A program made the position numbers and the translations under genes. The notes beneath the pieces were generated by a model, which saw nothing but the letters and a program-made list of their open reading frames with translations, was not told the origin of the DNA and ran no database searches. Of a stretch of 64,000 nucleotides of DNA, positions 38,405 to 49,207 are shown in pieces; within the stretch, counting starts at the first letter, position 1, and the number at the start of each line of letters is the position of its first letter. Origin of the DNA: Acanthochlamys bracteata (lineage: Eukaryota; Streptophyta; Magnoliopsida; Pandanales; Velloziaceae); assembly GCA_019914995.1 (NCBI GenBank), contig CM034143.1, positions 5,557,501 to 5,621,500 on the forward strand. Direction: 5' to 3'.

Positions 38405-39304
38405 TTCCTTTTTGCACTCACTAAATGTCCCCTATAAATCATGCACCGCAAACTTCAATATGCAGGTTGTCTCTATTCTCTTAAAATTTTTAAATAAATC
38501 TATTTCCCGCTCCAAATCTCTATATATCTCTCTTTGATTTCTAGAGATAAAATGGATATAAGAGGCATACAGGTTTTGTCATGTGCGCAAGCAGAAATAT
38601 AGCTGAAATTTTCAAAAGTTTATAGCTTAGCTATGTTCGAAAATTTGTCCTGGCTTTGCTTATATTTTGTCGACAAGCATTAAGTCTCATCAATATCATG
38701 GAAATGTGTGATGCATTCATTTGCATGTAGTACTACAAAGGAAACTTGTACAAATATAAAAGCAAATAAGGAATTTTAGAATTTCATTTTTTTAGAGAAA
38801 CAGCATTAAGACATGTAAATAAAGCACGTTTGTTTTCGTTGAGCATATAGGCAAAAGTAACACAACAAGTCTAATGCATAAACTAGTAATTATGTTCTGG
38901 CCACTATTAACTTTAATCCTGCAACAGCAGCTTCCTGTCTTTTACATAAATATATCTTAAAGAAACACTTAACAACAATGAGTACCATAATTGACCTATG
39001 ACTTTTAACGACTTACAAGAGAGAATCATTTTTTAGCTCAGTTTTTGCTTCACTGGTACAACTAACACAAAAATTTTGCTAAAACTCCATCGCGTGACAA
39101 TCTTCTGTGTCTAGTTAGTCTCAATTCATGTGTAGAAACAGAATTCAAATGCTGCTGAACCTTTAGAAAGAAACCCGGCGGATGCAAATCACCATCCGCG
39201 ACCTAGCTGTCGTCACTCGTCAGTTGTCATTGAACTAGAAAGGCTCGACACCATGCCACGTCATCATTCTTCGTCGACGGCTGATGCTGCTCCCTTCCAA
39301 GCAC
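32282..39304 (-). pseudogene. SUO-like copy B, tandem duplicate in decay
   Basis: The layout matches copy A: exon 1 relic 39161-39304, BAH exon relic 36715-37070, long exon from about 36640 to 32282. The position matching A's ATG reads GTG (39304), and the exon 1 frame soon hits TGA. The BAH exon has a deletion frameshift after LLLHPS and TAA where A reads DYIN. The long exon opens E-stop-QEEL (TGA at 36637). After that 742 codons are open to about 34440, where a net 4-nt loss shifts frame, then 512 codons to a TGA just upstream of 32910. Another frameshift lies near 32485, and the ending YKQPSWQ reads YK-stop-LSWH. Both GW motifs seen in A are gone (SEPWKGSA; DNCWDAYK). At least eight disabling changes, yet the remaining protein is close to A, so the decay looks fairly recent. 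Confidence 0.9.
38368..38402. repeat. (CT)n(CA)n compound microsatellite
   Basis: About 11 CT units run directly into about 6 AC units inside the large first intron of the SUO-B relic. Likely length-polymorphic. Confidence 0.92.
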
Positions 39305-39422
39305 AACACTCTCCACGTGGCAGAATACTCACCGTCGATCGAATTCACGATTCCGGCAACAACAACTGCAGCTACTACCATCAACTGATTCCAGTCACCA
39401 TCGAGAATTTCGAGAAAGAATG

Positions 39423-39430
39423 AAACCCTA
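39423..39430. promoter_or_regulatory. Telo-box in the former SUO-B leader
   Basis: AAACCCTA lies about 120 bp upstream of the lost SUO-B start, at a position comparable to the telo-box doublet of SUO-A. The duplication therefore carried its promoter. Confidence 0.5.
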
Positions 39431-40161
39431 GGTTGGACCCAGTCACAGAATACGTGCGGGTTTTTGGGGATTGCTGCTGTGTGTGAAATTAAACGACGGA
39501 AATTCGCCGGAAATAGAACTGAGTTGCGGCGGTGCAGAGAGAAATTAGAAAGCGGAAAGAAAGATTGGGCCCCGAGATTCCGGGAACGCGAGATTTGGCA
39601 AAAAAATGGGAAAAAAATAGGTAAGAGAAACGAAATTTTAATTTTACGAACGAAGAACGGTAAAAAGAAATAAAAAATAAATGAGAGTAGAATGAACTGT
39701 GTAATAAAGTAACCTCTGAGTGTGTTTATTTAACGCTAAATACATTTAAAATAAGTTTAAATAATTAAATTAAATTAAAAATGTTTAATATAAAATAAAT
39801 TTATATATTAATTTTGTATTACTAGTAAATTTTAAAAAATTAAATTTTACAAAATAATTTTTAAAAAATAAAATTAGGGTTGTAAGTAAACACGTCCTCA
39901 CCACGTATAACCAATGAATTTCAAAGAAATAGAAAGGTTGCGTGGGACCCGCTGTAACTAAATGATTTTGATGGTTGAAATTTGTGTTAGTATAGTGGAA
40001 ACTGTACAGTAGTTAAAGTGAAGAAGTTACCAGTGGAGAACACCGACAACTAGATTATATTAACTAACCTCTGATCTACGTTTAATCCCGTAAGGTTAAA
40101 GTTTGGAGAGTTTTTTAAACTGTCAACATATATCATTTTCCAGTTTGGATCAAGGAGTTTT
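39431..40161. other. SUO-B upstream relic and AT-rich spacer
   Basis: The segment is the former SUO-B leader and promoter, followed by an A/T island at 39720-39890. The 69-codon frame at 39464-39673 is Lys/Arg-rich and has no family signature. No gene was recognised. Confidence 0.4.
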
Positions 40162-40169
40162 AACTAAAC

Positions 40170-40926
40170 CATTGTTGTCAACTCGGACCGAACCTACCGT
40201 CGATCCGAACGATAAATTAATCCGAATTTATAAAAAATCGTCTATATAATTAATTCCGTTTGACCTAATTCAACTCGATCGATCCATCCACCTGATCAAA
40301 CCGGATTGAATAAAATTTTAAAAAATAAAAAAAAAATTTAAATTAATAATATATTTAATATAAAATAATTATTAATAGTTTTATTTTAAAAAATAATATG
40401 TAGTTTAGATTTTGTATTTGGATGTGATAATATAAAAATATAATTGATTATATTTTATTTGTAAATATTAATTATTAGTGATTTTTAAAATTTTATATTA
40501 TAAAATATTCAGAATCAAATATGTATACATAAAAAAATTAGTTATATCTCTTTTTTATGATTTTATTTTCTTCTAATTTCTAATTTATTTAAATATTTCT
40601 CATTATAAATTGTTATTGTTATTATTATTATTGGTAGTGGTAATGTCATAGTGGCAATATTTTAATTTTTACTGTGATTATTATTATTATTGTTATTGAT
40701 AGTAATACCATAGTAAAATATTCTAATTTTTTACTGTAATTACTGCTACTATTATTATTACGAGTTACTATAATGGTAGTAAGTTTTTTATTATAATAAT
40801 TATTATTATTAGTTAAAAATATTTTAATATTATCGATCCGATGGTTTAACCGGTCAAACTGGTGGATCAACTAAAAAATAAAAATAATTTTTCGATTCAA
40901 TATTAGATCCGGTTCTGACAATCATG
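40170..40926. mobile_element. Non-autonomous DNA transposon, 757 bp, with 8-bp target duplication
   Basis: AACTAAAC occurs at 40162-40169 and again at 40927-40934, directly abutting the ends. The left end is CATTGTTGTCAACTCGGACC and the inverse of the right end is CATGATTGTCAGAACCGGAT, an imperfect inverted repeat with a shared TTGTCA core. The interior is A/T-rich with long TTA/ATT runs (40613-40810) and CCGGT-type phrases near both ends. An 8-bp duplication suggests the hAT group; a 9-bp Mutator-type duplication with one mismatch is the alternative. There is no transposase. Confidence 0.7.
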
Positions 40927-41024
40927 AACTAAACATATAGCATTTCATTTCTCTTGTTTGCATTGTCCCTCTCTAGTCTCTAATTAGCGTTTTTGCAACA
41001 TTAGTCACGTAAAAGTCGTATAGC

Positions 41025-41036
41025 AAACCCTAACCC
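41025..41036. promoter_or_regulatory. Telo-box upstream of the phosphoesterase-like gene
   Basis: AAACCCTAACCC lies about 100 bp before the ATG at 41131. Confidence 0.6.
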
Positions 41037-41130
41037 TTTGGAAAGTTGTATTATTACTACTAGTGCTAGTACTAGCCCGACTGGTACTGCACTCAGTAAT
41101 AACGCTATCTAGTTCGCCGGAATTAACAAA

Positions 41131-41862
41131 ATGTCCCACTCATCTCCGACGCATACGGCGGCGGACCACGACTCTTCTTCTTCTCCTTCTCCACCACCAT
41201 CAACATCACCATCACCAACTCCGCCGCAGCCGCTTCCCGATAACAACAATAATAACCGCAACACCAACTACTTTATCGAGCTTTACTTCGATGCAGCACT
41301 CGAAAACCAAGTCCTCAAGTCATGGAACGCTCTTGCTCGCCGCCAGATCACTGACCGGTTAATCGATCTTTCTTCTCGCCCACATCTTAATCTCCTTTCC
41401 ATAAATTCCCCTTCTTCCATTTCTTCGATTTCTTCTTCTCTTCGCTCTGCTGTTTCACGTTTCTCTCCTCTTCCACTCTCTCTCTCCGCCGCCACAATTA
41501 TCTCACCAAACCCAAATTCTTCTGACACTAGTTCGAATTCTAATGATTTTTTCTTCGTTCCGACACCGACGATGTCGTTGTTAACGTTTCATTCTGGGAT
41601 TTGTGATGTGATACGGAAAGAGATTGGGGAAGGATTGGTCTTACCGGAGGAATACCGACCTGACGCGTGGCTTCCTCTCTGTCCAGCTGCGCTTGATGTA
41701 CCGCGCGGACAGATGGCTGATGCGTTGGCGTTGTTGCAGGATTTGCTTAAGGCACCTGTTTCGGGGTTTGGAATGGAGATTGCTGTTGTTGAGCGCTTGC
41801 CGAATGTAAGAGAGGTCTTTTCTGTGTCTCTTGGAGGCGGGTCTGCTGGCATAGATGGATAG
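41131..41862 (+). CDS. 2'-5' RNA ligase/2H-phosphoesterase-like protein, motifs degenerate
   Basis: Single-exon frame of 243 aa from ATG 41131. Residues 1-45 are a Ser/Pro/Asn-rich linker. The conserved part starts at YFIELYFDAALENQVLKSWN and includes RPHLNLL, FFFVPTPTMSLLTFHS, EEYRPDAWLPLCPAALDVP and VSGFGMEIAVVE, the layout of the plant 2'-5' RNA ligase (LigT-like) family. This fold normally uses two H-x-[T/S] motifs. Here the first reads H-L-N, and the position expected for the second (usually W-x-P-H-C-T) reads WLPLCP with no His. The protein may therefore be catalytically weak or inactive, or bind RNA or nucleotides without cleaving them. That reading comes from the motifs alone. There are no membrane segments or targeting signal that I can see. 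Confidence 0.8.
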   Translation: MSHSSPTHTAADHDSSSSPSPPPSTSPSPTPPQPLPDNNNNNRNTNYFIELYFDAALENQVLKSWNALARRQITDRLIDLSSRPHLNLLSINSPSSISSISSSLRSAVSRFSPLPLSLSAATIISPNPNSSDTSSNSNDFFFVPTPTMSLLTFHSGICDVIRKEIGEGLVLPEEYRPDAWLPLCPAALDVPRGQMADALALLQDLLKAPVSGFGMEIAVVERLPNVREVFSVSLGGGSAGIDG

Positions 41863-44731
41863 AGGTTTTGTTGTTTGTTTGATTCTTTTAATGGAACTGG
41901 GTTCACTAGATAAAAAAAAATTGTCTTTATGTATTGTATCTGCCATCATCTTGGCTTGTAGTGCGTCGATGGTAATCTTAGTTTACAACCTGAAGTTCGT
42001 TTGTTTGGAATTGAAGTTTTCCCATACATGCTAGTGTACTTTGATAATGTTCTAGGAATTCACTGTCTCATGCAAATGTATCTGCTCTTGCATTAGTTGT
42101 CGATGCATTGGTAATTTTGTTCTCATGTATTTGTACTCATGGTTTTGCTTCCTACTGAAAGTTTCTCGCCATTATGCTGTACATATAAGAATAGTTTAGT
42201 TCCCCTGCCTTGATAAGTACCAATGACCAAGAGGTAGTTTTCAATGTGCTAAAAGGAAATTAAGAGTAAAAGAGCGAAAAAAGGGTTCCTTGTGTTCCAC
42301 TCCAAGGTAAGGTTGAGTTATTACTTTTACTTACTCTCAATAGGAGAAGATGATGTAGTACTACTTTTCCTACCTTTCACAGCTTGCATTGTCCTTTTTA
42401 CTTCATAATCAGCTCTTTTCATTCACTAGCCTTTAGTTTTGCGTACACACATCTAAGCCCGATTGTTGTGGGAGTTATGTAGTCATCTTATATTGTGAGT
42501 CCTTTTTACAATGTTAACTATGGTAGAGCAGTATTAGCAAACTGGATTGTTGACCAACCATTTCTAGTCTCCCAGAGCAGGCATCCTCATTATTCGAGAC
42601 TCTTATTTTCACAAGACAAATGCTTGATTAAGTTCATAAGACTGCGCTTGGTCTTGTGAAATAGTTTGGTCAAGACAATCTTCAATATCTGTCTTGACTG
42701 AAGTGATTCCTCTTGTCAGACTAATTCTCTCAGCATTTCTTACACTTATTCTTGGTGAGGTCCCTTCCTTTTTGTTCTTCCTTTGTATCCCAGTGCACTC
42801 TTACATGTTGGAAGTGCTCCTTCTACAAGTTTGGGAGGTTTACATTGTTAAATAGTACTGTATGGATTGGTAGCAGCAATGCTTCATTGTCTCACTACTG
42901 AACTAGATGATACTGACCCAATTGCCATAGAAGTAACAGTCGCTACTTTTCTAATTGTCACTCCAAGAAGCTTCTGCTTTTCAACTCCAAGCCATAACAA
43001 TAGCTGGTAAAATTTTCAGGAGTTTTACTGCTGTATTCTTCCACATCTTCAACTTGGAATTTGAGTACAATGATTTGAGCACCTCAATAATGGTGGTTGT
43101 GTAACTACGTCCTAGCAAATGGTACAGGAAACTTATTTGACTAACAAATAATATATTATAAGATAGTGTATACCTTTTGGAGGCTGCATCATCCTGCATG
43201 CCTGTTCAGTTAGCATCCTGTCTGTAGGCTTTTATAGTTTTTGGGATTGTTGATCTACCTGTTATTATTATTATCATTATTTTGTGAGATATACATTTTC
43301 TTTTCTGCACTTCTTCATCTTCAGCACGGGACTACAACTTCCAGATTCTATATATTGTTACAAGCCTAATATCCATGTTACTTGCAATCGTGTTCTTTCT
43401 CACCTGTGGCTATTCTTTATTAAAGTAACATCTTCCTGATTTGGTTTCCCTCTTTACTCAATTTTCCTCTTTCTTCTATGCATGCATGTCTCCAAAGGCT
43501 TTGCTTTTCACATTTAGTATGTTCATTGCTTGTCTTTTTCACCATATCATAAAATCGTTCTTTAGAATGTTTCTTGGTTTATCTTCTCAAGAACCAACTA
43601 TCTTTGGGAATTACCCTGGACCTTCGAGGCATGGATGCATTCTCTATTTGTTTCATACACCAATTCATCATTGATAGGTACTCGGATGGGTTGATTTCAA
43701 TATTTCATACCATCAAATGCCCATTCCATGCAACAGACATTCTCATGGCTTAGTGACCAAAAATAGATCCCAGAGTTCATCTGTTTTAATAACAATAGCA
43801 AGATGAATAGTTTGTTTTCATCACTGTATCATACCTTATGGTATCTAGGTTTGTGGAAAAGTTCCTAGATGACAATTGCCTATGTAGGATATGAATAATA
43901 TTTATATACAGGTTAGTGATGTGCAACGCCCTATCCCTTTGCTGATGCTAATTTATACTTTGGTGAATTCTTTGATTTTGCAAATGACTTTCTTGTATAA
44001 GTAATGATAGATATAGGCAGCTGCTCCGAGCGATTCTCTTCACCTACCCTAAATTATTTCATGGCATAGCCATCCTCCTGTTTACTTTGGGACATAGTGA
44101 TTGTGATTTCTGCTAATATTAGGATTTGTTTTGATATTTTTTTTGGGTGCTAAGACTTGATTGTCATATTTGTTGGAAATGAAATAGCATGAGCAAGTTG
44201 TTTGACTCAATTGAGGTGCAATCATTTGTTAACTCAGTTGTTTGTGACCTAGTTCTGCTTGCTATCTTAACTAACATGATCCACTGGATCTTCTCATCCT
44301 GCTTACCTGTTGAGATTTTTCTTTTGTCTTAGCAGATTAGTTAGAGGAGATGGAACAATTATGTTCAGCTTTGCACTGAGGATTTTGTTATTTGTTTGGT
44401 AAAAAGCGAGCTACCTTGGAAGGAGAGGTTACTTACAGTTGTATTTTGATGGTATGTAACTTTCTTAGTCAATCACTGCTAGACCTGGGTTGCTACTGCT
44501 GCTGCTGTTGCTGTTGTACAATTCTTAACTCTCCAATAGGAAGATTATGGACCTAACATAATCCCAAGCTTTAGAAGTTAAAAATTCTTATTCCTTGAAT
44601 GAACTGGAGAATGTAATTCTAACCTTTCTCTGTTTGTAAAACAAAAGATATGGGATTCTATTGCTTTTCAAATGCGTGCATCAGTCATCTGCATATTCTT
44701 TTTGTCAAAGATTATATTTATGGGAAATGAC
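41863..44731. other. Long non-coding stretch downstream of the phosphoesterase-like gene
   Basis: The first few hundred bases are probably 3' UTR. The rest (about 2.5 kb) is T-rich on the plus strand with only short open frames (for example 43441-43674) and no protein family I recognise. It is more complex and less A/T-repetitive than other spacers here, so an unannotated non-coding transcript or a decayed gene cannot be excluded. Confidence 0.4.
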
Positions 44732-47700
44732 GGGCATGTTTGGCTAAGCTTTAAATTTAAAGCTTTTGGACGAAAGCTGCTGTTTATGTGCTTTTGCTGA
44801 AAAAAACGACCGTTGAACTTTTGATTAGAAAGCTGTTTTTCTCTGAATTATGTTTGGATAAATTTTACTGTTTAAAGCTTTTTCGTAAAAAGAAATTAAA
44901 AATATGTTTGGCTAAGCTTGTGCTTATAAATAAATAAAGTATATAATGATTAGAATGTCCTTGGATATATAATAAATGATGTTAAATTTGAAAATCTATT
45001 TTCATGTATTATTTGGTTTATTGAAAATTATTTTTATAACATATTTCTAAAATATATTTTATTTAATTTTTTATAGTAGTATTTATAAACCTATTAATAA
45101 ATATATTATTATTATTTATAATAATATTTTAAAATTATTTTAAATATATAAATATACTATTATTTAGTATAATTAAATAATAATTAATAATAAATTAGTA
45201 GAAATGAATATATATACAGTAATACATACAAACAAAGCTTGAAAATAAGCACTCGCAAACGTTTAACACATACATACGAATGGATTCACATTCAAAAGAA
45301 ATGAAACTATACATCTTACAGTAATACACCACAAAAAAAAAAGTCTTATATTTCACACACTTCGGACTCTTACATGTATATTTATGTAATATAAATATTT
45401 TAACACTAGCAAATAACAAACACTCCCACTAGTTAGCATGTTGGTCTCAAATAAGAGAAGTTACACAAACTGAAACAGATATATAGAGAACATATGTTCA
45501 TTGATCAAGCAAAAATTTTGCATGATAATTTGAAATTTTGTACAATAAAAAGAGTCATGCTCTTTGAAACTTAATGTACAAAATAGATAATGATATATAG
45601 CTATCAAATAAAAATCATCATATTAATCAAGGCATACATACATATAACCAAATAATTTAAATACAGGATACATAGTTATGGCTCTTCTTAGCAGCAAAAT
45701 AGAAGTTGTCCAGTTTGTCCATGACTACAAGTGTTAGATGCATTCTGCTGATTTCTAAAATAATTATTTGAACAGACCCATTGCAATTCTGAGTTTGATC
45801 ACTTTGAAGTTGTTGCTTATACAGGTTCCCTTTAGCTTTTGAGTTCAGAAATCGACCCCCACATCCTCAACAGTATCTGTTGGAAAAGGAATCCTAGCTT
45901 GATGCATGCCTATCATCTGCAGGTGTATCCAAATATGTCGGAGTACTAGCTATTCATTCTAAGAAAAAAGAAACAAAAAAAAAAAACAGAGAATCTTCCT
46001 GTCCAAAATATATCAAAATGATTGGTTATTCTTATAACTGAACAAAAAGTCAAAAGCTTGAACTTTTTATAAAAATTTAAATACTAAATTGCATGGTCAT
46101 ACTAACATATGACATAAAAAATAACTAATAGAATATCTTTCTTCAAACTCTGAACAATGAACCGGCTTTGAGATGTTCCAGTTTTAGTTGACTATTAAAT
46201 ATTTAAACAAGTCTTTAGATAAGATTAAAATAAATAAATCACAAATTTGTATTAGGACAATATGATAAGTAGCTCTGTATCTACTAAAAAAAATGGACTC
46301 TTGGATTTATGTCTGTATTGTATGTTTCACAGATTTTTTGAATCAACACTAATTTTTCAGAACATCAACAAAAGCTTCTTAATCCAAATTTCTTACATAA
46401 AGTAAGGAATCATATTACCTAATCAACTAAGCATACATACAAGTAAAACGTAACCTTCATACATACATGACAAGCAAATGAAAAATAAATATTTGAAAGA
46501 CTTACATGAACTGCTGGTTGTCAAAGTATAACAGATTCAGGATTGAGATGGGACATTTTTTCAGAGAATCTCTTTAACTGTTATGGGTGTTTAATATCAA
46601 ATTGCACTATCATACTAAATGTGGTCTATCAAACTCCAGCAAACCAGCACAATCCAATTTTTCTAAAGAGAAAACAGACCTAAAACTTATAAGCAAGTAC
46701 ACATAAAAACCAGTATGTATGATCCAAGGCATACATTTTCTTCAACGCATCATTTGCCACTTACATATGAAACAAGGTTTGACAACTCCCACTACTGCAG
46801 ATTATAGAACCCTCAGAATTTACATACAAACAAAATCAGTTCATATAAACTAAAAGCACGATAAACTAACTGCCACCAAACATCGTTAAAGTAGAATATA
46901 TGTCAAGTGTAGGATTTTGCTTACATTAAAAACAAAAGAAAATCTCTCTGGTGGTGCTCAGTATATGCTGCAACTGTTGTTGAGAATGCATCCGACCGTT
47001 CCAAGGACAACAATGGTAGCATATTGATCGAATCGAACACCTGCGAAAACGAAATTGCGAAACATGTTGAGGTTACGGGTCACATAGATCCCTAATCGCA
47101 AATAGGTGTCTGTCTCACGTGACGGTGGGGAACTAGCTGAGCAGAACTCAGACCATCAGAATGACGCTGTAGATATCAAGCCACTTAATCATGCTCGCAG
47201 AGATGTCAATGAATGGAGTGCTGAAATCTTAGAATTCTTCACCTTCCTCGCAGCTAGTGTTCTAAGATTTCTTAATTCCTCAAACTTCTCAAATAAAGAA
47301 AGAAGAAGAAGGCGAAAAAGAATGTGAGAGAGACAGAGATATCACCTTGATTCAAGTGAGATTAGGGATGAGTGCGGAGAACAAATTTCTCCGTTCGGCT
47401 ACAGGAAAAAAAAAGAAGAAGAAAAAAATGTTAGAGAACAGAGCGATCATCTTAATCCGGCGAGATTAGGAATGAGAGCAGTAAAGAAATTTCTCCGTTC
47501 GGCTAAAGGGAGAAGAGATTAGGGATCGAAAGAGCAAGAGAGCGGAGAGAGCAGGGAGAAGAGTAAGGATCGAAAGAGCGAATGAATCAGACAGATAGAA
47601 GAGGAAGGGTAAGAGGGTATATAAATTATTGTAATCTCGTAAACTTATTAAGGATACATAACCAAAAGCCCCCGCGTTGCTTTTATCAAAAGCATCAATC

Positions 47701-47826
47701 GATGCTTTTTTCATAGAGCACCGTAAACAGCTTATCTTGACAATAAGCATGCGTTGCCAAACATTAATTTTATTGTTTAGTGTTTTTTTTTCTATAAACA
47801 GAAAAAAACCATAGCCAAACATGCCC
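44732..47826. mobile_element. 3.1-kb non-autonomous TIR DNA element
   Basis: The ends are perfect inverse copies: GGGCATGTTTGGCTA at 44732-44746 and its complement ending at 47826. The octamer ATGTTTGG recurs inside both ends in the orientation of its own end: 44736, 44850 and 44904 at the left; 47757-47764 and 47815-47822 (as CCAAACAT) at the right. This is the pattern of subterminal transposase-binding sites. GGGCATGTTTGG ends suggest PIF/Harbinger. Flanking triplets (GAC, AAC) do not make a clear duplication, so old age or rearrangement is possible. No transposase frame was seen; the short frames inside (45195-45419, 47106-47327) match nothing I know. Confidence 0.6.
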
Positions 47827-48217
47827 AACATATGCATGTTTCCATCGAGACCGGCAATTTGCCAAGTATAATGATTGTGATGTTTTCATAATGCTCATAA
47901 TAGCAAAAGAATTAGCTGCTCCCTTGCACGTTCCCAAAGATATGTTTTAATTTTTAATTATATATTTTTAAAACTTTATTCAAAAAAATTAAAAAATATA
48001 AAAATTTTACATAATAAAATTTTTTATTATATATTTTAATTTTTTTAAAAATAAAAATATAAAATTTATTTTTAAAAAAAATTTATTTTATAAGTATTTC
48101 TAAACGTCTCCCACCTAGTAAATCTTCATCGTCCCCTGTTACGTTACTGTCCCATTGACGCCATCATTTTAATTTCATTTTTTTCTAATCTCCTGCAAGG
48201 CCGCAGGTAATGCGTTA

Positions 48218-48481
48218 TGTTTGGCGCATTTTAAATACCTATCTTTTTAGTCAGATTTGATTCAAAAATTTTATATGTTTCAATTATTTATTAAATTAAA
48301 ATTTTCACTTCTAATTTTACTACTTAAGAGTTCATTATTTTAATTTTTAAAACCCCAATATTTTATTTTTTTAATTCATTTTTAAATAAAATTAATATGC
48401 AACATTTAAACACTTTTTATTTTTTTAAAATACTATATATTTTTATTTTTAAATTTAATTTCGTCCATTTAAAATACGTTC
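48218..48481. mobile_element. Possible Tourist-like MITE, copy 4 (264 bp)
   Basis: TTA at 48215-48217 and 48482-48484 flanks the segment. The left end contains GCGCATTTTAAATAC and the inverse of the right end contains AACGTATTTTAAATGG. Size matches copies 1 and 2, and the interior again has TTTCAATTA phrases. The ends are more diverged, so this is less certain. Confidence 0.45.
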
Positions 48482-49095
48482 TTAAAGAAAAATTGAGTAC
48501 GTCTGAATCAAAAGAACATCACAGGAACCAAAACAATATAAACCAGAGACTTCCATAAATCTCCAAATTATTCAATAAAAAGATTGTTTACCTTATAATT
48601 ATATTGCAAAATTATATGAGAATTGGACTACCACTCTCTTTCGTGTTAATCCAGATTTTTGATTGAACGTAATTCTATTCATCTGTTGTGAGAATCAGAT
48701 TCCAAACATAGAAATCATATTTCGTTATGTTGAATTGTTTTAAGAAATTTATCAGAATAATCAAGAACCAAATAATTTCGACGGTAATTTCTTTTTGAAG
48801 TAAAATTCAGCCGCTATAACTCCGACCTGTTCGTTTTTACCATTCCGGTTCACGTTTGAACCGGCTGCAGTTATTGTTAATTATCCCTTCTCAGCTCGCG
48901 GCCTTCCTCCGTCTCTCAATGGAGAGACTTCACAACCTTCGTTCTCATCCCTTCTTCTCCTTCTCGTTCTTCTTCAATCTCGTCTTTCGAAATTGAAATT
49001 CTCTCTCTAGTTTTCTATATCTCTAAGTACCCCACGCGGCATTATCCATTCTCCAATCCTTCAGTTCCCCTCGCTCTAGATTTCAAGCGGTTGCG

Positions 49096-49110
49096 AAACC
49101 CTAACCCTAA
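49096..49110. promoter_or_regulatory. Telomere-like doublet (telo-box) in the SPT5 leader
   Basis: AAACCCTAACCCTAA lies about 100 bp before the SPT5 ATG, comparable in position to those before SUO-A, the phosphoesterase-like gene and eL38. Confidence 0.7.
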
Positions 49111-49207
49111 TTTCCAGCCGCAATTCGAGTTCTACGGAGCTCGAAGCCTGATTTAAACCTAGATTTCAGAGGCGGCGGCGGGAGTAGCTGCAGTAGCAGA
49201 AGCAGCG

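Larger units (their letters stand above)
47827..49207. other. Spacer and SPT5 promoter/leader
   Basis: The stretch contains an A/T island (47940-48110), Tourist-like copy 4 (48218-48481), and from about 48880 a CT-rich SPT5 leader (TCTCTC, CTTCTTC runs) with a telo-box. No other gene was recognised. Confidence 0.5.

Noticed and set aside
40613-40810. A stand-alone (TTA)n satellite
   Set aside because: The repeat is interior to the 757-bp element bounded by the AACTAAAC duplication, so it is part of that element.
43441-43674. 77-codon plus-strand frame
   Set aside because: It is Phe/Ser-rich, of the kind that T-rich DNA gives by chance, with no signature and no splice-compatible neighbours.
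47106-47327. 73-codon plus-strand frame near the end of the 3.1-kb element
   Set aside because: It shows no similarity to a transposase or host family, and the Lys/Arg tail comes from a GAA-rich tract. It is not supported as a gene.
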